The position numbers and the translations under genes were made by a program. From NCBI RefSeq assembly GCF_000428985.1, contig NZ_AUAZ01000001.1, positions 248,001 through 312,000 of the forward strand: 64,000 nucleotides of DNA, read 5' to 3'. Positions 33,302 through 43,110 of this stretch are shown one piece after another. The notes under the pieces were generated by a model. That model ran no database searches. It was not told the origin of the DNA and saw only the letters and a program-made list of their open reading frames with translations. Numbering within the stretch: the first letter of the stretch is position 1; each line of letters starts with the position of its first letter. The DNA is from Marinobacterium litorale DSM 23545. Lineage in GTDB: Bacteria; Pseudomonadota; Gammaproteobacteria; Pseudomonadales; Balneatricaceae.

Positions 33302-35604
33302 TGTCAGCGCATCAGCCCTCTGCACGACGCTCCATTTTCCACGTGATTGCGAACGGATATATCAAAAGTGCCCTGATTCCGGTCGTGCTTATCGAGCTTG
33401 CGCTGATAGCGGCTTACCTGGTGACCAACACCCTCATCCGTGATGAAAACATTCAGATGATGAATACCAGCGCACGGGCGAATCTACAGGAAACGGCGCG
33501 ACTGGAATCCTATGCTATTGATAACCAGCTTGAGGCGGTCACCCGGCAGACAGCGCTGTACGCAGAGCGAACCCGTCAGGCACTGGCCAGTGATTATCAG
33601 CCGAGCAGGGTAGAGTTGAATCGCTATGCCAACAGTGAAGGCGGGGCCTGGTACACCACCGAAGATACCGGTGGCTCGGCTCTGCTCTACTCGGCCATTA
33701 CCTCAGTGGGCCCGGAGGAGCGTGCCAAGGCCTGGCGACTTGAGCAGCTTGACCCGCTGATGAAAGAGATCGTGCGTACCAGTGATCTTGTAACCCAGGT
33801 CTATTTCAACAGTCACGATTCTCTCAATCGGATCTATCCCTATTTTGATGTCCTTGACCAGTATCCGGTCGATATCGATATCCCCAGTTACAATTTTTAT
33901 TATCTGGCCGATGCTCAGCACAATCCGAATCGGGAGGTCGTCTGGACGGATGTCTATGTTGATCCCGCGGGTCAGGGCTGGTTGGCATCGGCGATTGCAC
34001 CGGTCTATCGCCAGGGCGATGATTTTCTGGAGGGTGTCGTAGGCCTTGATATTCAGGTTAACTCGATTATCGAGCACGTGTTGCAACTGGAACTGGCCTG
34101 GGACAGCTATGCATTGCTGCTTGATGGCAGTGGCACCATTATGGCGATGCCCGGACGTGCTGAGACCGATTGGGGGTTGGCAGAGCTAACGGAGCACAGT
34201 TACGAGGAGGCGATTCATAGCGATATCTTCAAACCTGATGCGTTTAATATTTTTAAGCGTGAAGATACGCGGGGGCTGGCTGACCGGGTCAGTGCGACCA
34301 GCGGTGTGGCGGAGTTGACCCTGAATGGAGCCAGCAAACTGGCTTCATGGTCGGAAATTCCAAACACCGGCTGGCGGTTGCTGGTTGTCGCGGATGAAGA
34401 GCAGCTCTATGCGGATGCGAACGCGCTGAAAGATCGATTCGATCAGGTGGGCATCGCCATGATCGCCGGCCTGATCCTGTTTTACCTGCTGTTCATGTTT
34501 TACCTTTACCGGAAATCGCTGCGTCTCAGTGGAGAAATCTCCCGCCCCATGCAACAGCTGGAAGGGCAGATCAGTCAGATAGCCGATGGCGACTACGACC
34601 TGCCTGTTACCGACTTTCAGATCCGTGAGGTGCAGCATATATCGGACGGGCTCCAGGCCATGTCCGCCGAACTGGCAGCCGCGCACAATAAGCTGACCGA
34701 GATTAACCAGGATCTGGAGCAGCGGGTGCGTGAGCGTACCGATGAGTTGGAGCAGGCGAACCATCTGTTACGGGATGAGAAGTCGGAGCAGGAGCGATTG
34801 ATCACAGAACTGCGTGAGATGCAGGCGCAGCTGGTACAGTCTGAGAAGCTTGCTTCGTTGGGGCAGCTGTCAGCCGGGGTTGCCCATGAGATCAACAATC
34901 CGCTTGCTTTTGTCAGCTCCAATATCGATTGTCTGCGCGATTATACGGACTCACTGATGCGGCTTCAGTCCGGCACTGAGGCGCTGCTGGATAATGATGC
35001 ACAACGCAAACAGCTGGCGTCAATGAAAGCGCAGGAGCAGTTTGACGTAATCGCCGAAGAGCTACCGGATCTGATTGCCGACTCCGCGGAGGGCGCGCGG
35101 CGGATCAAGGTGATCGTCGATAACCTGCTCGACTTCTCCCATATTTCCAATACCGAATGGAAAACGGCCGATATCAACCAATGTCTGGAGACGACGTTGG
35201 TGATCTGTCGCAATGAGCTGAAATATAAGGCGGAAGTCACCAAGGAGCTGGCAACGTTAGAGCCGATAGTCTGTATCCCGTCGCAGATCAATCAAGTGAT
35301 TCTGACCCTTTTGATTAATGCGGCCCAGGCGATTGAGCAGCACGGGCGAATCGAAATCCGGACCCGGTCTGAACAGGGTGGGGTGAGCCTGCGTATCTGT
35401 GATAACGGCAGCGGTATCAGCGCCCAAGATCTGCCTCGGATATTCGACCCCTTCTTTACCACCAAGGAAGTGGGGCAGGGAACGGGGCTGGGGCTATCGG
35501 TTGCATATGGCATCGTGAATGCTCATGGCGGCCGTATTGAGGTGGACAGCACACCCGGAGAAGGTAGCTGCTTTACCGTTTGGCTGCCGGAGACCCAGAC
35601 CTGA
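33301..35604 (+). CDS. sensor histidine kinase with double-Cache, HAMP and coiled coil
   Basis: 767 residues from ATG 33301, which overlaps the upstream TGA. Membrane segment 1 (about 21-43), a large periplasmic domain with Cache-like strands (YPYFDVLDQ, GVVGLDIQVN), membrane segment 2 (about 380-402), HAMP, coiled coil (EINQDLEQRVRERTDELEQ), HisKA with AGVAHEINNPLAF, and an HATPase with GQGTGLGLSVAYGIV. It is a complete NtrB-like kinase. Its cognate receiver is not obvious, since the neighbouring HDOD receiver has Glu instead of Asp. Confidence 0.93.
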   Translation: MSAHQPSARRSIFHVIANGYIKSALIPVVLIELALIAAYLVTNTLIRDENIQMMNTSARANLQETARLESYAIDNQLEAVTRQTALYAERTRQALASDYQPSRVELNRYANSEGGAWYTTEDTGGSALLYSAITSVGPEERAKAWRLEQLDPLMKEIVRTSDLVTQVYFNSHDSLNRIYPYFDVLDQYPVDIDIPSYNFYYLADAQHNPNREVVWTDVYVDPAGQGWLASAIAPVYRQGDDFLEGVVGLDIQVNSIIEHVLQLELAWDSYALLLDGSGTIMAMPGRAETDWGLAELTEHSYEEAIHSDIFKPDAFNIFKREDTRGLADRVSATSGVAELTLNGASKLASWSEIPNTGWRLLVVADEEQLYADANALKDRFDQVGIAMIAGLILFYLLFMFYLYRKSLRLSGEISRPMQQLEGQISQIADGDYDLPVTDFQIREVQHISDGLQAMSAELAAAHNKLTEINQDLEQRVRERTDELEQANHLLRDEKSEQERLITELREMQAQLVQSEKLASLGQLSAGVAHEINNPLAFVSSNIDCLRDYTDSLMRLQSGTEALLDNDAQRKQLASMKAQEQFDVIAEELPDLIADSAEGARRIKVIVDNLLDFSHISNTEWKTADINQCLETTLVICRNELKYKAEVTKELATLEPIVCIPSQINQVILTLLINAAQAIEQHGRIEIRTRSEQGGVSLRICDNGSGISAQDLPRIFDPFFTTKEVGQGTGLGLSVAYGIVNAHGGRIEVDSTPGEGSCFTVWLPETQT

Positions 35605-35671
35605 ACCCTGCTTTTGCAATCGCAGACCTGTTCTGGAACACTGCGCGGCTCTGGATCAGGAGTACGGCACA

Positions 35672-36424
35672 ATGTCAGCAGGCGTAGAGGTTTTTTTGGC
35701 GCGGGATGAGTACGGCGTCATCCGTGTGCTGGATGATGGCGAGCGCCGCATTCTCAGCTTTGGCGGCGATGATGAGCAAAGCTGCGCGCTGCGCAGTGAA
35801 CCCTGGCGCCTGCAACACGAATACACGCGGGCGATGGTTCTGGTCCTGCTGTTCTGTCAGCCGCGACGGGTTTTGAGTCTGGGGCTCGGCGCTGGTTCAC
35901 TGAATACACTATTGCACCGCAGCATTCCCGGGTTGAAACAGCACGTTGTTGAACTGCGCCCCTCCGTCGTGGAAGCCGCCCGCGGCTTTTTCGGATTACC
36001 GGACGGTAAGCGACTGACCGTGGAGGTGGGAGACGCGGGTTGTTACCTGGATGGGCCGCCGGAGCGCCGTGTCGATCTGTTGTTCAGCGACCTGTACGGT
36101 CCCGAAGGAATGGATGATCAGCAGATCACAGAGCGGTTTGTCGAACGATGTCAGGTGCATCTCAAGGACGATGGCTGGCTGGTTTTAAACTGTTGGCGCG
36201 AGCATCAGGACAGTGATCTGATCAATGTGTTGAGTGGCGGTTTCAGTGAAATCTATGGTTGCCAGACGCCGGATGGTAACTGGATTCTGTATGCCGGTAA
36301 TCGGCCCGTTCAGCTGGGTAGCCGGGCGGTTCGTAAGCAGTTGCGTGAACTTGAGCAGCAGCTGGGCTTCTCGCTTTCCGCCACATTCAAACGCATCCGG
36401 GCAATACTGTACAGCGGCGACTAA
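35672..36424 (+). CDS. spermidine synthase-like methyltransferase-fold protein
   Basis: 250 residues from ATG 35672, with AGGAG about 8 bases upstream. The Rossmann core has VLSLGLGAGSLNTLL, the acidic strand VVELRPSVVEAA and DLLFSDLYGPEG, as in spermidine synthase-like proteins. Aminopropyl transfer is not certain because many such standalone proteins have no known substrate. It lies between the kinase and the frameshifted GGDEF gene, co-directional. Confidence 0.8.
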   Translation: MSAGVEVFLARDEYGVIRVLDDGERRILSFGGDDEQSCALRSEPWRLQHEYTRAMVLVLLFCQPRRVLSLGLGAGSLNTLLHRSIPGLKQHVVELRPSVVEAARGFFGLPDGKRLTVEVGDAGCYLDGPPERRVDLLFSDLYGPEGMDDQQITERFVERCQVHLKDDGWLVLNCWREHQDSDLINVLSGGFSEIYGCQTPDGNWILYAGNRPVQLGSRAVRKQLRELEQQLGFSLSATFKRIRAILYSGD

Positions 36425-36466
36425 ACTAGATGCTGCACCCACGTAACCGATGGCGTACAGGATGTT

Positions 36467-38030
36467 ATGAATGCTAAACCGACCTCCGGTGACCAGGGAG
36501 TTGGTCGTTTTTTAGAGCGATTGTCGAAGCTGAGGGCGCGTTCCGGCGCCCGTATCGCACTCGTTGCCGTGGTGCTGTTTCTGGTTTTCGATTTTACCGC
36601 GCTGGCGCTTAATTTCTGGCTTTCTTATCGAATTGAAACGCAGGCGGTCAATATCAATCTGGCGGGCCGCCAGCGGATGCTCTCTCAGCGTATGGTGAAA
36701 GTCTTACTGCAGATTGAGGACCAGCGGGCGCTGGATCAGGGGTCCGGCGACCTGATGCAGGAGTTGGCTCGAACCTATCGCCTGTTTGACAATACGCTGG
36801 AGAGTTTTGCCAACGGTGGTGTGACGACAGCTGCGCTCGGTGCCGAAATAGAACTGGCTCCACTGGTGGGGGCGAACAATCGAGCCCTGATCAATAACGC
36901 TTTATCACTCTGGAAACCCTACCGGGAAGCGGTGGGCGCGTTGTTATACACGCAAGCCGGCGATTCCGACACGCTTCAGCGTGCGGTTACGCTGGCGCGA
37001 AGCTCCAACCTGGAACTGCTTGATCTGATGAATCGACTGACCACGGAGCTGGAGCGTCAAACCCAGCGGGAAGCCCGTCAAATTCGCTTTTTCCAGGGGG
37101 CTCGCCTTCGTGCTTGCTCTGCTTAACTTCAGTTTTGCATTGTCGATCTATCTGCTGGATCTTCGGCGTACTCACCGTGAACTGGATTTAATCGACAGCA
37201 TAATCAATCGGGTTGCGGCCGGCGTTCTTGTTGCGGATAAATGGGGCAATATTCTACGTGTTAACCAGCCTATGGAGAGCCTGTTCGGTTACAGCGAATC
37301 TGAGTTGGTGGGTCACCCTGTGGGAAGTTTGATCCGGGAAGAGGCGGGGGAGCGTTTTGGCAGCCATCGTGATGGGCGCCAGCTCCACTGCTCGGTGGAG
37401 GTTAGCCAGGCGCAGCTCGGCGGGCGGCCGGTGCAGGTTTACACGGTGGTCGATGTCAGCGACGAACGTAAGGCACGAGACAGGCTGTCGGTGCTCGCTT
37501 ATCATGATCAGCTGACGGGGTTACCGAACCGTTTACTGTTTGATGATCGCCTCAAGCTGGAACTGAATCATGCCCGTCGGCGTAACTCGGTACTGGCTGT
37601 CCTGTTTATCGACCTGGATCGCTTCAAACCAATCAATGACAACTGTGGTCATGATGTGGGCGATCAGGTCCTACGCCAGCTGGCGCTTCGTATGACTGCG
37701 ACCCTGCGTAACAGTGACACCGTCTCTCGTTGGGGCGGCGATGAGTTCACGGTGATTTTGACCGACTTGGAAAGTGTGGAAGATGGTATTACGTTGGCGA
37801 ACACATTGATTGGCGAGATCACCAAACCTTATCGGGTTGAGGGGGGCACGCTTGAGCTGGGAGCCAGCGTCGGGATGGCCTGTTATCCCGTGGATGGAGA
37901 AAGCGCGGCACTGTTGCTGCAACGTGCGGATCAGGCGATGTACTGGGCGAAGCGGAACGAAACCGGTACGCTGGCGCTATTCAGCGGTCTGACACAGGCG
38001 GAGCAGCAGGAGTCATCGAGAGAATTATGA
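36467..38030 (+). pseudogene. PilJ-type sensor / PAS / GGDEF diguanylate cyclase, split by a frameshift
   Basis: The 5' part (36467-37126, 219 residues) has a membrane segment (about 30-52) and a PilJ/NarX-like sensor (INLAGRQRMLSQRMVK). It ends shortly after QIRFFQG. The 3' part (frame of 37110-38030) begins in the expected second membrane segment (FVLALLNFSFALSIYLL), then has PAS (about 30-130) and GGDEF with RWGGDEF and RNSD I-site. Removing one G from the GGGGG at 37096-37100 joins the parts in frame as RFFQG-LAFVLALL. It is either a true pseudogene, a phase-variable tract or a sequencing error. The GTG at 37110 could start the 3' part separately. Confidence 0.85.
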
Positions 38031-38464
38031 GTGGTGTTATCTGGAAACAAGCAGCCTTTCGTCTTCGGCCCCAGGCCCGAGGCTTTCATCTGATTACTGA
38101 CCAGATTGAACAAGCGCTGGTTGATGAACTGGCACCGGTCCGCTGCGGTCTGCTTCATCTTTTTCTACAACACACCTCGGCATCGCTGACACTGAATGAA
38201 AGCGCCGACCCCACGGTCAGGGTCGACTTTGAATCGCACTTCACGCGCAGTGTACCCGAGCAGCCAGGGCTCTATCGCCACGACTATGAGGGGCCGGATG
38301 ATATGCCCGCTCACCTGAAAAGTAGTTTGCTGGGTGCCGAGTTAACCCTGCCTGTCACTGAAGGGCGCCTCAATCTGGGGACCTGGCAGGGGATCTACCT
38401 CTGCGAGCATCGTGATGCTGCCGGAGCCCGACAGATTGTTGCCACGATTCAGGGACAGGGTTAA
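38027..38464 (+). CDS. yjbQ: YjbQ/UPF0047 family protein
   Basis: 145 residues with the family signature [25 protein letters not shown] and [13 protein letters not shown] near the end. E. coli YjbQ has weak thiamine-phosphate synthase activity in vitro; the natural role is unclear. It overlaps the upstream GGDEF reading frame by four bases (ATGA). Confidence 0.92.
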   Translation: MSGVIWKQAAFRLRPQARGFHLITDQIEQALVDELAPVRCGLLHLFLQHTSASLTLNESADPTVRVDFESHFTRSVPEQPGLYRHDYEGPDDMPAHLKSSLLGAELTLPVTEGRLNLGTWQGIYLCEHRDAAGARQIVATIQGQG

Positions 38465-38509
38465 TTCCTTGAGAGCGCCACTCACCCGTTTTATTCAGGA
38501 GCTTGCGGC

Positions 38510-39007
38510 TTGACTCTGATGGATTGGGCCGGCCAGGTGGTCAGCCTCGTTGCGCTTGGCTTATGTGTCCTGGCCTTCTCCAGCAAAGATGATCGGAAGC
38601 TGATGAGCCTGCTGGTCTCTGCCAATATCGCATTCGCCATTCAGTTTGCACTGTTTGGCAGCTGGGCTTCCGCTCTGCTGACACTGCTGGTGATTGTACG
38701 CATCGTGTTGGCCCGACGATATGCGCGAAACTACTGGGTCATGTCCGGTGTGCTGGCGGCCAGCTGTCTCGGTGCCTGGTTTACCTGGCAGGGGCCTGTC
38801 GATCTTTTGCCACTGCTGGCAATGTTTCTGGGCACGCTGGGGATGTTTCTGCTGCGGGGAGTCCCCATGCGCCTGATGTTGGCGGCGGCCGCCACTGCCT
38901 GGCTGCTTGCCAATCTTGTCGTCGGCTCCATTGGGGGTGTCGTGGCGGAGGCCATTGTGGTTTTTACCAACCTGATCACCATTTTTCGGCTTATACGTCA
39001 GTCTTGA
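38510..39007 (+). CDS. ygjV: YgjV-family inner membrane protein
   Basis: 165 residues with five to six membrane segments and FSSKDDRKLMSLLVSANIAFAIQF, typical of YgjV. The start is TTG 38510, supported by AGGAG eight bases upstream; ATG 38519 would be 17 bases from it. Function unknown. Confidence 0.82.
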   Translation: MTLMDWAGQVVSLVALGLCVLAFSSKDDRKLMSLLVSANIAFAIQFALFGSWASALLTLLVIVRIVLARRYARNYWVMSGVLAASCLGAWFTWQGPVDLLPLLAMFLGTLGMFLLRGVPMRLMLAAAATAWLLANLVVGSIGGVVAEAIVVFTNLITIFRLIRQS

Positions 39008-39072
39008 GCCGGCCTGACCTTTGCTCTGGCCTGACCTTTGCTAAGTACAGGGGCGCAGTAGTAGAGGTGAAT

Positions 39073-40299
39073 ATGTCTGAAAAGTTGTTTCCCTGGTTTC
39101 AGCCGGTCGTTGATGTGGCCAGCGGCCGTGTGGTTGGGTACGAAGCGTTGGCACGGATGTGTGATGAAACGGGGGCTGTCGTTTCAGCGGCACCCCTGTT
39201 AAAAGCCGACTCGGCATCGGCGGAAGAGAGATTGCACCATGATCGTGCATTGAGATGGGAGGCGCTGCGCCTTTTTGCAGCACAGGACCGCTCGGATCAA
39301 ACTCTGGCACTAAACCTGTCACCGGAGTGGATCGACGCGCTGGATTCATTTGAGTTGCTACCGACGCTGGAGATGATCCGGGAAGCCGGCGTGCGCCCGG
39401 AGCAGGTGATTATCGAGATCACCGAGATCAACGGAGACCTGGACCGGATCTGTCAGCTGGCTCAGTGTTATCGTGACGCCGGTGTCAAAGTAGCCTTCGA
39501 TGATTTTGGCGCCGGTTTCCAACAGTTGGATCGAATTATTGCGTTTACGCCCGATATCATCAAAGTGGATATTCGCATGTTCTCGCCGGGTCGGATGACG
39601 CCCCAAAAACGCGCTTTGCTGCAGATGATGGGGGAGATGGGCGCCCGTCTTGGCAGTAAAGTGGTTTTTGAAGGGGTCGAGACCGAAGACGAGTTTTTTC
39701 TGGCCCTGCATTGCAACGCCAGCCAGATTCAAGGGTTTATGTTCTCCAAGGCCCGGCCTGATTTTGCCGGGCCTGACACGTTCAAGTCACAGGTTGCGGA
39801 TCTTCTGGCGATGCATCTGGATCTGGCGATCGAGGAGACCGCACGTCGCCAGTGGCATGCGGAAGGGATTCATACCGAGTTACTGGCCCTGCGCGGTCTG
39901 ATTTTAGCCGGTGAGCAGGCGTTATCTGAACATTTGGCCGGGTATCGCCCGGACCCGGACATCTTGCGCTTTTTTATCTGCGACCGGCAGGGACAGCAGC
40001 TTTCGCCCAACTGGCAGTATGATGGCAATCAGTGGTTCGGCGACAGCACGGTTATTGGCGCGAACCGCAGCTGGCGGCCCTACTTCTACCAGTTGGTGGG
40101 CGCCAGTGACTACGAGCGCCGTATACTGCGCTCATCCACCTACATCGATATCGAGAGTGGGCGGGAGTGTTACACACTGACGCTGGCGCTGGATGCTAAG
40201 CGCGTATTGCTGGTCGATGTGGCTGATCGTGCTCAGAGTCCGCGTCCGATGTCGGCACTGATCGCCTGCCAGAGTGATTTGATGCCCGCTTTATCCTGA
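39073..40299 (+). CDS. EAL-domain c-di-GMP phosphodiesterase with C-terminal sensor-like domain
   Basis: 408 residues from ATG 39073 (MSEKLFPWF), preceded by AGAGG. The EAL domain (about 5-245) has the full active-site set: YEALAR, LNLSPEW, IIEITE, AFDDFGAG, IIKVD, FEGVETEDE and IQGFMFSK. The C-terminal part (about 260-405) resembles the Cache-like C-terminal domain of YkuI-type proteins (DRQGQQLSPNW, RSWRPYFYQ). It should hydrolyse c-di-GMP. Its 3' end overlaps the convergent yfcL gene by 67 bases. Confidence 0.92.
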   Translation: MSEKLFPWFQPVVDVASGRVVGYEALARMCDETGAVVSAAPLLKADSASAEERLHHDRALRWEALRLFAAQDRSDQTLALNLSPEWIDALDSFELLPTLEMIREAGVRPEQVIIEITEINGDLDRICQLAQCYRDAGVKVAFDDFGAGFQQLDRIIAFTPDIIKVDIRMFSPGRMTPQKRALLQMMGEMGARLGSKVVFEGVETEDEFFLALHCNASQIQGFMFSKARPDFAGPDTFKSQVADLLAMHLDLAIEETARRQWHAEGIHTELLALRGLILAGEQALSEHLAGYRPDPDILRFFICDRQGQQLSPNWQYDGNQWFGDSTVIGANRSWRPYFYQLVGASDYERRILRSSTYIDIESGRECYTLTLALDAKRVLLVDVADRAQSPRPMSALIACQSDLMPALS

Positions 40300-40517
40300 T
40301 CACTGAGCTGGTCTACGGCAAAAGCCTGCTCGATACTGGTCTCCATCGCATCACTGAAGGGGGCTTCTGCCTGCGCCTCACTAGCTGCGATCAGGCTGGC
40401 ATGGCCGAGCAGATAGGCGGCGAAAAAACGTTGGTCTTCCTGTTCCGGCCCGGCGCTGGTTTCCAGGTCGAGCAGAGTTTGGTAGGCGCGCTCGGCGGTT
40501 TCAGAGAAGGTGTTCAT
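40233..40517 (-). CDS. yfcL: YfcL-family small protein
   Basis: 94 residues. The region FFAAYLLGHASL and the C-terminal LSDQDKAGIKSLWQAI align with E. coli YfcL by pattern. Function unknown. It follows the DUF3108 gene with a four-base overlap and converges with the EAL gene. Confidence 0.75.
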   Translation of the reverse strand: MNTFSETAERAYQTLLDLETSAGPEQEDQRFFAAYLLGHASLIAASEAQAEAPFSDAMETSIEQAFAVDQLSDQDKAGIKSLWQAISADIGRGL

Positions 40518-41212
40518 TGGGTCTCCACGTGGTTGAGCAGCAGTCCGTACTCTTTACCGTCGGACTCGGTTTGATGCAGTTTTACGATGAGATAGTCGAG
40601 CGCGGGTGCAAACCAGATATGGGTCGTTCTGGGGGAGTCCGTCTCGCGCACCCGTTCAACCTTCAAGGCGACGTAGTCGCCCTCGGGGGTGGTGACCGTT
40701 TCCTCTCCAAGCACCCGAAACCGGTATTCAGAGAGTGGCCCACCGTCCGCTACAGGGTAGAGTAGCTCGCGTTTACCGGCGGCGAGGTCGAGCCTGAGCT
40801 GGAGCTGGTAGCTGAGTTTGTCTTGAGTCGCAGGCGGGATATCCATCTGCCAGGGTTTGTTTTTGATACGGGTCGTTACCCGGTTGTGAGTCCAGTCAAA
40901 ACTGAGGTCGGCCGCGCGTTTGCGACCAAGGACTTTGCGCCGGTAGCGGTATTCCTGAGGCTGGATGCCATGACTGCTATAGGTGAACCGCGTCTCCTCG
41001 CTCTGTGAGGCCACCAGGGCCTGCGCCTGGGAGCTGAATAGCCAGCTGCCATCCTCCAGCTGCTTCAGTTCCCGGGTTGCATCAGCGGTAATCGCCACGC
41101 CCGTGTCCAGCGTGGCGCTGTAGGTTGCTCGGAAGGGCAGCAGTGTTTGGGCCAGAGCCATTGGAGTGGTGGCCACAAGCAGCAATACAACGGCCAGCCC
41201 CCGACGCACCAT
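40514..41212 (-). CDS. DUF3108 periplasmic protein
   Basis: 232 residues from ATG 41212 (MVRRGLAVVLLLVATTPMALAQ), giving a signal peptide; a longer frame upstream would overlap purN. The body matches DUF3108 (LPFRATYSATLD, YRYRRKVLGRKR, TTHIWFAPALDYLIVKL). Members are secreted and of unknown function. It lies five bases after purN and overlaps yfcL. Confidence 0.85.
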   Translation of the reverse strand: MVRRGLAVVLLLVATTPMALAQTLLPFRATYSATLDTGVAITADATRELKQLEDGSWLFSSQAQALVASQSEETRFTYSSHGIQPQEYRYRRKVLGRKRAADLSFDWTHNRVTTRIKNKPWQMDIPPATQDKLSYQLQLRLDLAAGKRELLYPVADGGPLSEYRFRVLGEETVTTPEGDYVALKVERVRETDSPRTTHIWFAPALDYLIVKLHQTESDGKEYGLLLNHVETQ

Positions 41213-41217
41213 CCCTG

Positions 41218-41865
41218 TTACTCCGTATAACGAAAGCCAGAGGCGGGCAGAGCGGTACCATCCAGGTGCACTGAGCCAGCGCGGAGGGCTAAACGATCCC
41301 GGCAGAACCACTCCACCGCAAGTGGATAGATCCGATGTTCCAGGGAATGCACTCGCTGCTGGAGGCTGTCGGCGTCGTCACCGGGTTCGATGGCCACGGG
41401 CGCCTGGACGATTAAGGGTCCCCCATCCAGCTCTTCGGTAACAAAGTGCACGGTACAGCCATGTTCCCGGTCACCCGCGTCGATTGCCCGCTGATGCGTG
41501 TGCAGGCCTTTGTATTTGGGCAGCAGTGATGGGTGGATGTTGAACAATCGACCGGCGTAGTGGCGCACAAACTCGGGTGTGAGGATACGCATGAAGCCCG
41601 CCAGCACGACCAGATCGGGTTCAAAACTATCGATCAGTTCCTGCAGCGCTGTATCGAAATGCTCACGATCAGCGAATTCCCGGTGGCTCAACACCCGTGT
41701 CTCGATGCCGGCGTTGGTCGCGCGGGTTAAGCCATAGGCGTCCGCCTTGTTGGATATGACGGCGCTGATCCGCCCAGGGATGTTGCCCTGGGCGAGGTGG
41801 TCGATAATAGCCTGGAGGTTGGAGCCGCTGCCTGAAATCAGGACGACGATCCGTTTATCACTCAT
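41218..41865 (-). CDS. purN: phosphoribosylglycinamide formyltransferase
   Basis: 215 residues. The GART signature NIHPSLLPKYKGLHTHQRA with catalytic Asn and His, and VTEELDGGPLIVQ with the Asp, are present. It performs the third step of purine synthesis. The start shares a base with the purM stop (TGATG), so the two are translationally coupled. Confidence 0.96.
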   Translation of the reverse strand: MSDKRIVVLISGSGSNLQAIIDHLAQGNIPGRISAVISNKADAYGLTRATNAGIETRVLSHREFADREHFDTALQELIDSFEPDLVVLAGFMRILTPEFVRHYAGRLFNIHPSLLPKYKGLHTHQRAIDAGDREHGCTVHFVTEELDGGPLIVQAPVAIEPGDDADSLQQRVHSLEHRIYPLAVEWFCRDRLALRAGSVHLDGTALPASGFRYTE

Positions 41866-42923
41866 CAGTTGCTCAGGCCCCGTAACTCCACCTGCTCTTC
41901 GCCTTCGCCGGCCTGCTCGATGGTGCCGATGATCCAGGCGGTCTCACCCTGTTCGGCCAGCAGTTTCAGCGCATGGGCGCTTTCGTCGGCGGGTACGCAG
42001 ATAACCATACCAACACCGCAGTTGAGGGTGCGGTACATCTCACGCTGAGCCACGTTGCCTTCCTGCTGCAGCCACTGGAAAACGGGTGGAATGGTCCAGG
42101 AGGTGGTGTCGATAACCGCTTTAGCATTCTCCGGCAGTACGCGCGGAATGTTTTCGAGCAAACCACCGCCGGTGATGTGGGAGAGGGCGTTAACCTGGCT
42201 TTCACGGATCAATTTGAGCAGCGGTTTAACGTAGATACGAGTCGGCTCAAGCAGTGCTTCTGCCAGTGTCTTGTCACCCATCGGCATCTGCAAATCAGCC
42301 TGGCTCACCTCAAGAATCTTGCGGATCAGAGAGTAGCCGTTGGAGTGTGGGCCGGACGAAGCCAGAGCGATCAGCGTATCACCAGTGCTGACCTGGGAGC
42401 CGTCGATGATCTCCTCTTTTTCGACAACGCCGACACAGAAACCGGCCAGGTCGTAGTCATCGCCGTCGTACATGCCCGGCATTTCGGCAGTCTCGCCGCC
42501 GACCAGTGCCGCGCCGGCCATTTCGCAGCCTGCGCCAATGCCGGTGACCACGTCTGCGGCCATATCCACGTTCAGGTGGCCGGTGGCGTAATAGTCGAGA
42601 AACAGCAGCGGTTCCGCGCCGGCAACGACCAGATCGTTCACACACATGGCGACCAGATCAATCCCGATGGTGTCGTGTTTTTTCAGATCCATGGCCAGGC
42701 GCAGCTTGGTGCCTACGCCGTCAGTGCCGGAGACAAGAACCGGCTGGCGGTAACCCGCAGGCAGCTCGCAGAGTGCACCAAAGCCACCCAGTCCGCCGAG
42801 AACCTCGGGGCGGGAGGTGCGTTTGGCGACGCCTTTAATACGCTCAACCAACGCGTTGCCGGCATCGATATCGACACCGGCATCCTTGTAGCTCAGTGAT
42901 GCTTTTTCAGAACCTGTAGACAT
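41865..42923 (-). CDS. purM: phosphoribosylformylglycinamidine cyclo-ligase
   Basis: 352 residues from ATG 42923; the longer TTG start at 42935 is less likely. [18 protein letters not shown] is the N-terminal signature, followed by [12 protein letters not shown], and [12 protein letters not shown]. It makes AIR in purine synthesis and heads the purMN operon. It is divergent from the DUF2066 gene, a common gammaproteobacterial arrangement. Confidence 0.96.
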   Translation of the reverse strand: MSTGSEKASLSYKDAGVDIDAGNALVERIKGVAKRTSRPEVLGGLGGFGALCELPAGYRQPVLVSGTDGVGTKLRLAMDLKKHDTIGIDLVAMCVNDLVVAGAEPLLFLDYYATGHLNVDMAADVVTGIGAGCEMAGAALVGGETAEMPGMYDGDDYDLAGFCVGVVEKEEIIDGSQVSTGDTLIALASSGPHSNGYSLIRKILEVSQADLQMPMGDKTLAEALLEPTRIYVKPLLKLIRESQVNALSHITGGGLLENIPRVLPENAKAVIDTTSWTIPPVFQWLQQEGNVAQREMYRTLNCGVGMVICVPADESAHALKLLAEQGETAWIIGTIEQAGEGEEQVELRGLSN

Positions 42924-43110
42924 GGAGTGAATCAACCTTTAAACAGCGGGACGTTATAAGGAGTGGCATTTTACAGCCCTCGACAGGGGCAAGGCCAGTT
43001 TAATGCCACGGGATTAGCCGGTTTTTCGCTGCGCTTACGTCGGCAAACTACGGTATGGTAAAGTTTAGCGCTATTTTCGCCAGCGCTCTTTGCCAGAGGA
43101 ACCGGCACCG

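Noticed and set aside
35519-35671. Longer start for the spermidine synthase-like gene
   Set aside because: It would overlap the end of the histidine kinase by 86 bases and the added residues are not like the family; ATG 35672 has a good Shine-Dalgarno.
41973-42899. 308-residue plus-strand open frame opposite purM
   Set aside because: Mirror frame of a highly conserved gene in GC-rich DNA; no family features and no ribosome site.
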